Source of the DNA: Daejeonella sp.
GTDB taxonomy: Bacteria > Bacteroidota > Bacteroidia > Sphingobacteriales > Sphingobacteriaceae
DNA length: 64,000 bases
Assembly: GCF_030684675.1 (NCBI RefSeq)
Contig: NZ_JAUXXZ010000050.1
Span: 147,486 to 211,485, forward strand
Reading direction: 5' to 3'
A program made the translations under genes and the position numbers. Below the pieces are notes generated by a model, which had not been told where the DNA came from, ran no database searches, and saw only the letters and a program-made list of their open reading frames with translations. Positions 44,913 to 52,444 of this stretch are shown here, one piece after another (the stretch's first letter is position 1; every line of letters begins with the position of its first letter).

Positions 44913-46310
44913 TTATGAAACTAATGGTTCCCCTCTATTCACCCACTCATTAATACCACCTGAATAATTGGCGATATTAGTAAAGCCATTTTTCACGAGA
45001 ATTGAGTAGCCAATTGCGGCCCTGTCTCCACTCTGACAGTGAATCAATACCTTTTTATCCTTACTGATCTTATCCAGATTCTGAGGTAATGTTCCCACAA
45101 ATACATTATCAGCATTCAATATATGCCCTGAATTGTATTCGGTAACACCTCGCAGATCTACAATTTGAACATCCTCTTTCATCAGCTTTTTAGCTTCTTC
45201 AATTGAGATTACATTTGCTTTTTCCAGTTTCCCGCCAGCTTCTGTCCATACTGAAGTTGATGGAACATATCCATAGATATTGTCCAGACCAATACGCATC
45301 AGTTTTCTCGTTAGATCATCCAAATTTGATTCATCAGCAAGGATGATAAACTGCTCCTCATAATTCAGAAACCAACCGGCCCATGTCGCAAAAGAGTTAT
45401 TACCTTGGATATTCATGCTGCCCGGAATAAATCCTGCAGCAAAATCAACTTTATCTCTTGCATCCAGTACTTTCATACCTTTATCCATCGCTTCTTTTAA
45501 ATCTGAAGCCGATAATTTCTTCAATACAGGCACCTCTGTCAACAATGGACGATCAACTTTATTGAGTTTCTTCATCATTGCGAAATACTTTGGTGGTTCT
45601 GGCTGATCTGCTAAAAGATACTGAACGAACCCCTGCTCGTCATTGTCGTATTGCAATGCCCAGTTTCTTACCTTTTCATAACCAACTGTTGTACTTGGTA
45701 CTGCCCCTAAAGCTTTTCCACATGCTGATCCTGCACCATGTCCCGGCCATACCTGAATAAAATCTGGCAATGCTGAGAACTTATTGACCGACTTAAACAT
45801 TTCTTTGGCTCCGGCATTCATTGTACCTACCATGCCCGCAGCTTTTTCCAGCAAATCAGGACGGCCGATATCACCAACGAAAACGAAATCTCCGGTAAAT
45901 AACATCACCGGCTCCTTTGATGCAGGAGTATCTGTTAAAAGGAAACTGATACTTTCGGGAGTATGCCCCGGAGTATGCATCACCTCAAAAATCAAATTAC
46001 CCAGCTTTACAATCTGCCCATCCTTTAATCCGATATGATCAAACTCGTACTCCCATCCCTCACCACCTTCGTCTGAAAGGTACATATCAGCACCGGTCAG
46101 CTTGGCCAGTTCACGTGCGCCGGAAAGGAAATCAGCATGGATATGCGTTTCGAAGATATGAGTGATCTTCATGTTGTTTGCCTGGGCAATTTCCAGGTAA
46201 GTATCCACATCACGCTTCGGATCAATAACTGCGGCTACTCCGGCTTTCTGACAGCCGATGAAATAACTTGCCTGTGCAAGGCTCTTATCATAAATGTGTT
46301 GAAAAAACAT
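44913..46310 (-). CDS. Persulfide dioxygenase-rhodanese fusion (CstB-type), copy 2
   Basis: The 465-residue protein has an MBL/ETHE1 domain with FETHIHADFLSGARELAKLTG, HTPGHTPESISFLL, FTGDFVFVGDIGRPDL and WPGHGAGSACGKALG. A cysteine-less rhodanese (ADESN at the loop) and an active rhodanese with HCQSGDRAA follow. Predicted reaction: oxygen-dependent oxidation of low-molecular-weight or CoA persulfide to sulfite, then sulfur transfer by the rhodanese part. The ATG at 46310 is chosen because the promoter and dyad lie within the longer frame that begins at 46421. Confidence 0.9.
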   Translation of the reverse strand: MFFQHIYDKSLAQASYFIGCQKAGVAAVIDPKRDVDTYLEIAQANNMKITHIFETHIHADFLSGARELAKLTGADMYLSDEGGEGWEYEFDHIGLKDGQIVKLGNLIFEVMHTPGHTPESISFLLTDTPASKEPVMLFTGDFVFVGDIGRPDLLEKAAGMVGTMNAGAKEMFKSVNKFSALPDFIQVWPGHGAGSACGKALGAVPSTTVGYEKVRNWALQYDNDEQGFVQYLLADQPEPPKYFAMMKKLNKVDRPLLTEVPVLKKLSASDLKEAMDKGMKVLDARDKVDFAAGFIPGSMNIQGNNSFATWAGWFLNYEEQFIILADESNLDDLTRKLMRIGLDNIYGYVPSTSVWTEAGGKLEKANVISIEEAKKLMKEDVQIVDLRGVTEYNSGHILNADNVFVGTLPQNLDKISKDKKVLIHCQSGDRAAIGYSILVKNGFTNIANYSGGINEWVNRGEPLVS

Positions 46311-46368
46311 ATTTTCTAATTTTAAGATTTGAATTAATTGGTTAGTTTTTTTCTTTGAATTTCTTGTA

Positions 46369-46376
46369 CAAATGTC
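46369..46376 (-). promoter_or_regulatory. -7 element of persulfide dioxygenase copy 2
   Basis: On the minus strand it reads GACATTTG, one mismatch from TAnnTTTG. The predicted start is near 46365, giving a leader of about 55 nt. Confidence 0.6.
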
Positions 46377-46398
46377 GGGACTAATCAATCGGCAGTCG

Positions 46399-46412
46399 GT
46401 AACATTGGTTAC
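46399..46412 (-). promoter_or_regulatory. Predicted Crp/Fnr-type operator, site 3
   Basis: GTAAC-CAAT-GTTAC on the minus strand is a perfect 5-4-5 dyad. Its centre is 36.5 nt upstream of the -7 element's last G. Confidence 0.7.
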
Positions 46413-46434
46413 AATCAACAAAAGAAGAACAGCT

Positions 46435-47028
46435 TTATTTTTTCTCCAGAATTACAAATAATTCTGAATCCGCACGTTTGGAGAAAGAATTATAGCAAGA
46501 CTCAAAGGTTCTGAAATTAAAGGCATCTCCAAATAGTGTCAGATACTCCGCGTCTGTTCCTCCAAATGGTGGCCCCTGTGTTTCAAACTCTTTATTAAAT
46601 AATACTCCTGCAAGTTTTCCGCCTTTAATAAGAAGGCCTTTCATTGCTTCTGCATAATTTTTACGCAATTTCGGGTCGAGGGCACAGAAAAAGGTTTGTT
46701 CCAGAATCAGATCATACTCAGCTCTGTGAGTAAAGAAATCACCCAAAATTATCTTGATATTCTGGTTTGATCGAAATTTAGATTTTAATCTTTTTACAAG
46801 TTCAGGAGCGATATCAATTATAGTAATGTTTGTAAAACCCATCTCCAGTAAATATTCTGCCTCATATGAGTTGCCGCATCCCGGAATGAGAATCCTCAGA
46901 TTTTTATCAGTTAACTGATCTATGTAGGTTTTTAATGGAGGAGAAACGTGACCCAGATCCCAGCCGGTGTCATTTAATCGATAACGTTCATTCCAAAAGC
47001 TTTCGTTCAGATTTGAGTCCAGGTTCAT
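46435..47028 (-). CDS. TPMT-like S-adenosylmethionine methyltransferase
   Basis: The 197-residue protein has the thiopurine/thiol methyltransferase pattern: FWNERYRLNDTGWDLGHVSPPL, motif I RILIPGCGNSYEAEYLL, TIIDIAPELVKRLK and the acidic LILEQTFFCALDP. Bacterial members methylate thiols, selenite or sulfide. In this locus, methylation of sulfide or a small thiol is the sensible guess. It lies 21 nt downstream of the TauE gene and is probably co-transcribed with it. Confidence 0.85.
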   Translation of the reverse strand: MNLDSNLNESFWNERYRLNDTGWDLGHVSPPLKTYIDQLTDKNLRILIPGCGNSYEAEYLLEMGFTNITIIDIAPELVKRLKSKFRSNQNIKIILGDFFTHRAEYDLILEQTFFCALDPKLRKNYAEAMKGLLIKGGKLAGVLFNKEFETQGPPFGGTDAEYLTLFGDAFNFRTFESCYNSFSKRADSELFVILEKK

Positions 47029-47049
47029 GTGAGCTTATTTATTTTTATC

Positions 47050-47868
47050 CTAATGACCTCCTCCGGCTGATGGAAAGAATAATTCTTTTACAAAGATGTA
47101 AATACCCATTACCAGAACGAACCAGCCAAAAGATTTTTTCAGCTTTTCTCCGCTGATTTTTTTAGCCAGATAAATACCAATAAATATCCCGACTACCGCC
47201 AGACCTGTAAATGTTCCTAGCAACTTCCAGTCGATCAACTGATCACCCTGAATATCTCCAATAAAACCAATTAATGATTTTGCAGCAATGATAAAGAGGG
47301 AAGTTCCTACTGCAAGTTTCATTGGCATACGAGCCAGAAGTACTAATGCAGGGATGATTAAAAATCCACCACCGGCACCTACCAAACCAGTGAGTAAACC
47401 TACCAAAGCTCCTTCAAGTAGAATTAGTGGATAATTATATTGTAGTGGTGTATCATCTGCTTTATCACAATCAATACATGGCCTGATCATACTCACAGAA
47501 GCCAGAATCATGACAATGGCAAACAGAACCATTATACCAATGGATTTGGTAATAACCAATGATCCAATTGTGAATAGTTCAGATGGAATTAATGGTACCA
47601 GCCACATGCGGGTCAGATACACTGCTGCAATGGATGGAATTCCAAAGATCAGAACAGTTGTAAAATCTGCCTTTTTCTGTATTGCACTTTGAATACCTCC
47701 AACAAAGGCGGTCGAACCGACTATAAACAGCGAATAGGCTGTAGCAAGAATAGGATTAACGCCCATAACATAAACCAGAATCGGTACTGTGAGTATGGAT
47801 CCACCGCTTCCTATTAAGCCCAATGAAACTCCTACGAGTACTGCCAAAATATAACCTAAAATCTCCAT
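47050..47868 (-). CDS. TauE/SafE-family sulfite/sulfonate exporter
   Basis: The 272-residue protein has about eight predicted helices and the two inverted repeats of the family: LVGVSLGLIGSGGSILTVPILVYVMG and LVGLLTGLVGAGGGFLIIPALVLLARMPMKLAVGTSL. A cytoplasmic loop contains RPCIDCDKADD, with two cysteines not found in all members. Likely role: export of sulfite made by the persulfide dioxygenases. It is the first gene of a two-gene unit and has the site 4 promoter upstream. Confidence 0.9.
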   Translation of the reverse strand: MEILGYILAVLVGVSLGLIGSGGSILTVPILVYVMGVNPILATAYSLFIVGSTAFVGGIQSAIQKKADFTTVLIFGIPSIAAVYLTRMWLVPLIPSELFTIGSLVITKSIGIMVLFAIVMILASVSMIRPCIDCDKADDTPLQYNYPLILLEGALVGLLTGLVGAGGGFLIIPALVLLARMPMKLAVGTSLFIIAAKSLIGFIGDIQGDQLIDWKLLGTFTGLAVVGIFIGIYLAKKISGEKLKKSFGWFVLVMGIYIFVKELFFPSAGGGH

Positions 47869-47888
47869 AATGTCTTTTTACTTGCACG

Positions 47889-47896
47889 CAAAGGTC
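47889..47896 (-). promoter_or_regulatory. -7 element of the TauE operon
   Basis: On the minus strand it reads GACCTTTG, one mismatch from TAnnTTTG. The predicted start near 47885 leaves a leader of about 17 nt. Confidence 0.6.
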
Positions 47897-47918
47897 TTAA
47901 TAGCAAACCCGATTTATG

Positions 47919-47932
47919 GTTACAAAAGTTAC
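47919..47932 (-). promoter_or_regulatory. Predicted Crp/Fnr-type operator, site 4
   Basis: GTAAC-TTTT-GTAAC on the minus strand has one mismatch in the right arm. The centre is again 36.5 nt upstream of the last G of the -7 element. Confidence 0.66.
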
Positions 47933-47952
47933 ATTTAGCAATAATAGGAAAA

Positions 47953-48438
47953 TTAATATCGCAAGTAGAATTGATTTTCATAGAGTTCCTGAGAGCTTTT
48001 CACTGAAATCCATTCACCAAGAGCCATTGAAAGAGCCCCCGCCATCAGTCCGGCAAGACCAGTTAACAAGACTTCACTTTGACCGCTGGTTGCGCCTGCT
48101 ATTCCCATCACCAGACTGAAATTTGAAACCAGTCCGTCGTTCCCTCCAAGTACTGCTGCTCTGAGCGCATTACCACCAACAGACCTATGCCTCTTTTCAA
48201 ACCTGGCAAGATTAGAACCAGAAATATCCTGATGATTATTTAAGATATTTTTAAGAATCGTTACATGCGAAATATCGGATAGAGAGGGGCTTGTATTACT
48301 TTTCCTCTTAACTTTCACAATGGAAGATGAAATGCTTTTTTCGGTATCCAGTAATACCCCAAGTATATAATCATACCCGAATATTTTACCAATTAAGCCG
48401 GTATCGACCTCTGTTTGAATATTTTTAAGATTGATCAT
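47953..48438 (-). pseudogene. Truncated VIT1/CCC1-family protein
   Basis: The 161-codon frame begins with a shortened ferritin-like part. It reaches the start of the VIT membrane domain (RHRSVGGNALRAAVLGGNDGLVSNFSLVMGIAGATSG; MALGEWISVKSSQELYENQ). It stops after the second helix, at the point where the long cytoplasmic metal-binding loop and three more helices should follow. It therefore lacks most of the iron/manganese transporter. The break lies 21 nt from operator site 4, so the sulfur cluster boundary probably cut this gene. Confidence 0.75.
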
Positions 48439-48556
48439 AAGATATTCAAAGGTAAATGAGATTGATAATTAAAACTAATAAGGCAATTTATAGAAAATAA
48501 TGGCTGTTTTAACAGACTATCTATTTAGGGTTTTCTAATCAATATTCCAAAATGAA

Positions 48557-49531
48557 TTAGGTTGGAATCTGAACCAAATATCTTTTTGGAATCTCGGCAC
48601 CCGCCACATAATTAAGCTTGCCTATCTTACACATCTGATACACATTGATCCTAAAATCAGGGCAGGTACTGACAAAGCAATAAGCCTCAACCTGGGTAAA
48701 TCCATAAGTACTAACCAGCCAATCCATCATAAAAACTGTTGCCTGGTGGACTGCATCTTCAAGTGGTCTGAATGCATGAATTGCAATAATAGAATCTGGG
48801 GTTTCGATTCGGATTCCCGGAGAACGCTTTCCCTTAATCACCTCAAATGAAAGCCGAACAGTTGCCTGTGTTTCTGCTGCAGTTCCGGTAAATTCTGTAT
48901 CCCCCTGACTAGCGTGTACATCACCCAGATAGAAAAGTCCACCGGGATGATAAACCGGAAGAAAAATCTTATTCCCGGGTTTAAAATCACGAATATCAAG
49001 GTTTCCACCCCAATCGCCCTGCCCATCCAGACTGTTTGCTACATCCCTGTCTGGTGCTACTCCCAGCGTACCAATAAATGGAGTAATGGGCCAGGAGATC
49101 TTATCATTAAAATGAAGAGTTCCATCAACTGTAGTCCCGCTTGGGCCCGGACTATGATCAAAAACCATGGTATTGTATTCCCCAGAGAGTTCGTTCCAGC
49201 GGGAGGATTCACCCAGTGGCCCGCGGTTTGGACCTACAGCAATCCAGGAAGTCTTTTCAACTTCAATTTGATGAATCTTCACAACCAGTGTATCACCCCG
49301 TTCGAGACCATCAATGAAAATCGGTCCGGCAATGGGATTTACCAGTGGTGGTGTGCGGTCAAATCCCGGGCGATTCGCAGGTATGGCTTTATCCGCAGAA
49401 CTTTTAAAAAAACCAATACCAGCATCCCAGGTTTCAATTTCAAATTCTTCGCCCGGATTAACATGGACTAAAGGAGTATCCGAATAATTGAAAGCAAATT
49501 TTTTCGCCTGTTCACGGAGGATCTTTTTCAT
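48557..49531 (-). CDS. Acetamidase/formamidase family protein
   Basis: The 324-residue cytoplasmic protein is of the FmdA_AmdA type. Visible are FEIETWDAGIGFF, NPIAGPIFIDGLERGDTLVVKIHQIEV, FDHSPGPSGTTVDGTLHF, IGTLGVAPDRD, LPVYHPGGLFYLGDVHASQGDTEF and VEAYCFVSTCPDFRINVYQM. Predicted to hydrolyse short amides such as formamide or acetamide. It has an intact frame and normal length. A truncated duplicate is found 11 kb away in the same orientation (60510-61074). Confidence 0.9.
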   Translation of the reverse strand: MKKILREQAKKFAFNYSDTPLVHVNPGEEFEIETWDAGIGFFKSSADKAIPANRPGFDRTPPLVNPIAGPIFIDGLERGDTLVVKIHQIEVEKTSWIAVGPNRGPLGESSRWNELSGEYNTMVFDHSPGPSGTTVDGTLHFNDKISWPITPFIGTLGVAPDRDVANSLDGQGDWGGNLDIRDFKPGNKIFLPVYHPGGLFYLGDVHASQGDTEFTGTAAETQATVRLSFEVIKGKRSPGIRIETPDSIIAIHAFRPLEDAVHQATVFMMDWLVSTYGFTQVEAYCFVSTCPDFRINVYQMCKIGKLNYVAGAEIPKRYLVQIPT

Positions 49532-50115
49532 GGCCTTAGATTAAATTTTCAGTAAATTAAATGAAATATCAGTAAATCTGAGCACTAAAGAATGAATTCA
49601 GGATTTGAATTTAAAAAACTATAGGATTTCAACAAAAGATGGGGTGGTAAGGTGGATTTAAATAGTTATGATACATCACTTAGTCTTCATTTCCAATACA
49701 CTTGTCCAGTTTTCAGGAGCACCATTCTGATTGAAATATAAACACTCTGCCGCAATATTGAGTGCTATCTAAGCATGTTGATTTTAAAAGCAGGATCTTA
49801 ACGGATCATGTCAAATATCAGGTATTGGAAGCACCGAAATTCTTATCATTTTTTGACTACCCTAAGTCTTTGATAGATAGAATTGTTATTTGTTTTAATT
49901 AATAGTTAATGTATATTTAATTTGGGTTCATACGCTGGGGTAATATGATTAATTTTATTTCTGCAAGTATTTTAATTCATTCGTTTACTTCTATGATTTG
50001 ATGCCTGGCCTTGAACTGGCACTCGCAGCCAGGGAAAGGGTATCAGGTTTGATATTTATCTGAGATAATTATGAGCAGGTTGTACCTAAATATGAATGTA
50101 AACCAAAGAAGCTGA
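49532..50115. other. Long non-coding gap before the histidine-kinase array
   Basis: This is 584 bp, AT-rich, with no open frame of useful size on either strand. It probably holds the divergent promoters of the acetamidase gene and the kinase array. I see no clear -7 element that can be tied to a start. A short in-frame MPGLELALAARERV near 50001 may be a response-regulator fragment but is too short to call. Confidence 0.5.
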
Positions 50116-50436
50116 ATGTTCAACGTTTATCATTCTGTTACCCAAGCCAAAGAAATGAGTTCAACCCTATTGCAAATTGGTGTAAAAGATAATGTCGATG
50201 GCATCCCGCAAAAAGTTTTAGATAAAATTTTCCAACCTTTCTTTACCACCAGGCCATTAGGCGAAGGAACAGGCCTTGGCTTGAGCCTGAGCTACGACCT
50301 TGTGAAAGCACATGGCGGCAAAATAAAAATTGAAACCAAAGAAGCCCGCCCGCCCGCCCGTGCCGGTTCGGACGGGGATGACCCGTTCGGACGGTGAAGG
50401 CTTGAATTTATACTTGAATTACCCTTAAACAAATAG
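50116..50436 (+). pseudogene. Histidine-kinase ATPase-domain remnant with GC-rich insertion
   Basis: The remnant encodes the last ~75 residues of a kinase of the same family as the following genes: [47 protein letters not shown]. There is no H-box or sensor in front. A GC-rich segment (about 50344-50397) interrupts the frame after IETKE and brings a TGA. The normal C-terminal end LEFILELPLNK then continues in the same frame to a TAG at 50434. So it is a 5'-deleted gene with a later insertion. Confidence 0.85.
50344..50397. repeat. GC-rich hairpin insertion in the kinase remnant
   Basis: About 54 bp of almost pure G/C in an AT-rich background. It contains three to four CCCG units, a foldback around CCG-GTT-CGG with outer CCCGT/ACGGG pairs, and two direct copies of GTTCGGACGG (50366-50375 and 50385-50394). 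Confidence 0.7.
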
Positions 50437-50440
50437 GATA

Positions 50441-52444
50441 ATGAAAAAAATTGCAGGTCTGTTCCTTTTATGCTTTTTGTCACAGCAGGTCTTTGCACAG
50501 AGCAATCATCAATCCATTATTGACAGTTTAAAGCAGGCAATTTCCACAGGCAATAATGACACAGCTACCGTACTTTCAATGGTAGAATTGGCTGACCAAT
50601 ATAAGTTCTCAAATGTTGACTCTGCTTTGTTTTATGGACAGAAGGCCTTTGTGGTATCACGAAAACTAAAATTTTACGAAGGGGAATATAAATCCCTTTT
50701 TATATTGGGATATGCACTTTCGATGACAGGTAATAGCACAAGGGCTTTGGAACTGGAGTTGAAGGCCTTGCGGATCACTGAGAAATACAATTTTACGATT
50801 GGCCGTGGGCAAATACTTAATAGGCTTGGCATAATATACAGGTCAGCAGGAGATTTTTCCTCATCACTGTTTTATCATAAAAAGTCATTGCAGCTGTTCA
50901 ACTCATCTCGTAATTACAATATGGCGGTACCGGCAGAAGTATATCTTGGGATGACCTATCGCGCATTGAATGTACTGGACTCGGCTTTATTTTATAGCCT
51001 CAGAGCAGACAAAAAAATTAAACAATATGGTGATTCGACAATGAGTTGTCCAAATTTAATTACGCTGGGGAGAATTCAATTAGTTAAAGGTAATGTACAG
51101 CCTGCACTCAATTATTTTCAACAAGCCCTGTCGGATGGTTATTTAATAGATCAATATTTTTTTACTTCTATAGCAAACATTGAAATTGCAGAGATCTATC
51201 AACAGGCTGGGCAACGTGATTCTATTATTTATTATGCACAAAGGGCTCTTGATGATGCGCAAAAAAACGGCAGTGGCCTTTCAATTGCTGAGGTCAGTAT
51301 TTTTTTGTCTTCGCTACACGAAAAAAGCAACCTGGAACTTGCACTTCGTTACCACAAAATGGCAGTGGCGGCTTTAAAGAAAACAAACAAACTAGACAAT
51401 CTAAATGCCATTAAGAACCTGATGGCATTTGATGAAGAAGAGCGACAGTTCGAAATGGCAACCACAAAGGCTTCCTATCAAAATAAGGTCAGACAATATG
51501 CATTAATAACTGGTTTAGGTATATTCCTTTTGATTGCGTTTTTTTTATACCGTAACAACAAGCAAAAACAAAATGCGAATGCATTGTTACATCATGAAAA
51601 AGAGGAGGTCAACACACAAAAACTTAAAGCTGAAGAAGCACTTTCCGAACTTAAATCGACCCAAGCCCAACTCATCCAATCAGAAAAGATGGCCAGCCTC
51701 GGAGAACTAACCGCCGGCATCGCCCATGAAATTCAAAACCCACTGAATTTCGTGAATAACTTTTCTGAAGTGAGTAATGAGTTGATCGATGAAATGAATG
51801 AAGAATTAGACAAAGGAGATATTAATGAAGCAAAAGTTATCGCTGATGATATTAAGCAAAACCTCGAAAAGATAAATTACCATGGTAAGCGTGCAGATGC
51901 AATTGTAAAAGGAATGCTGCAACATTCCCGCAGCAGCGTAGGTAAATATGAACCTACAGACATCAATGCGCTTGCTGATGAATATTTACGCCTGGCCTAT
52001 CATGGTCTTCGGGCAAAAGACAAATCCTTTAATGCAACATTGAATACGGATTTTGATGAGAGCATTGGCAAGATCAATATTATTGCGCAGGATATGGGAA
52101 GAGTTATTTTAAATTTGATTACCAATGCGTTCTATGCAGTAAAAGATAAGCAGATGCAGATTGCTGAGGGATACGAACCAACTGTTTCCGTAAGTACAAA
52201 AAAAATAAATGATGTAGTGGAAATTAGTGTAAGGGACAACGGCAATGGCATTCCGCAAAAAGTATTAGATAAGATATTTCAACCCTTTTTTACCACCAAG
52301 CCTACCGGGCAGGGAACGGGTTTGGGCTTAAGCTTAAGCTATGATATTGTAAAAGCACATGGTGGGGAGTTAAAAGTAAAGACGACAGAAAATGAAGGAA
52401 CCGAGTTTATCATTGAGTTACCTGTTAATAAAAATGAATCATGA
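50441..52444 (+). CDS. TPR-sensor histidine kinase (array kinase 1)
   Basis: The 667-residue protein has a signal peptide (KKIAGLFLLCFLSQQVFAQ) and a periplasmic TPR region of about 300 residues (ALFYGQKAFVVSRKLKF, GRGQILNRLGIIYRSAGDF). One membrane helix follows (YALITGLGIFLLIAFFLYR), then a coiled coil and the DHp box [19 protein letters not shown] with phospho-acceptor H429. The HATPase end has VRDNGNGIPQKVLDKIFQPFF and [18 protein letters not shown]. It lacks a receiver domain, so it must signal to the downstream regulators. It overlaps the next gene by 4 nt (ATGA). Confidence 0.92.
   Translation: MKKIAGLFLLCFLSQQVFAQSNHQSIIDSLKQAISTGNNDTATVLSMVELADQYKFSNVDSALFYGQKAFVVSRKLKFYEGEYKSLFILGYALSMTGNSTRALELELKALRITEKYNFTIGRGQILNRLGIIYRSAGDFSSSLFYHKKSLQLFNSSRNYNMAVPAEVYLGMTYRALNVLDSALFYSLRADKKIKQYGDSTMSCPNLITLGRIQLVKGNVQPALNYFQQALSDGYLIDQYFFTSIANIEIAEIYQQAGQRDSIIYYAQRALDDAQKNGSGLSIAEVSIFLSSLHEKSNLELALRYHKMAVAALKKTNKLDNLNAIKNLMAFDEEERQFEMATTKASYQNKVRQYALITGLGIFLLIAFFLYRNNKQKQNANALLHHEKEEVNTQKLKAEEALSELKSTQAQLIQSEKMASLGELTAGIAHEIQNPLNFVNNFSEVSNELIDEMNEELDKGDINEAKVIADDIKQNLEKINYHGKRADAIVKGMLQHSRSSVGKYEPTDINALADEYLRLAYHGLRAKDKSFNATLNTDFDESIGKINIIAQDMGRVILNLITNAFYAVKDKQMQIAEGYEPTVSVSTKKINDVVEISVRDNGNGIPQKVLDKIFQPFFTTKPTGQGTGLGLSLSYDIVKAHGGELKVKTTENEGTEFIIELPVNKNES

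Noticed and set aside
48914..49471. 185-codon plus-strand frame opposite the acetamidase gene
   Set aside because: Antisense shadow; a similar shadow is seen opposite the truncated copy, which reflects codon use rather than a gene.
49990..50070. Short frame with MPGLELALAARERV, like the receiver-domain MPGxxGL box
   Set aside because: Only about 20 codons with no other REC motif nearby; too little to call a remnant.
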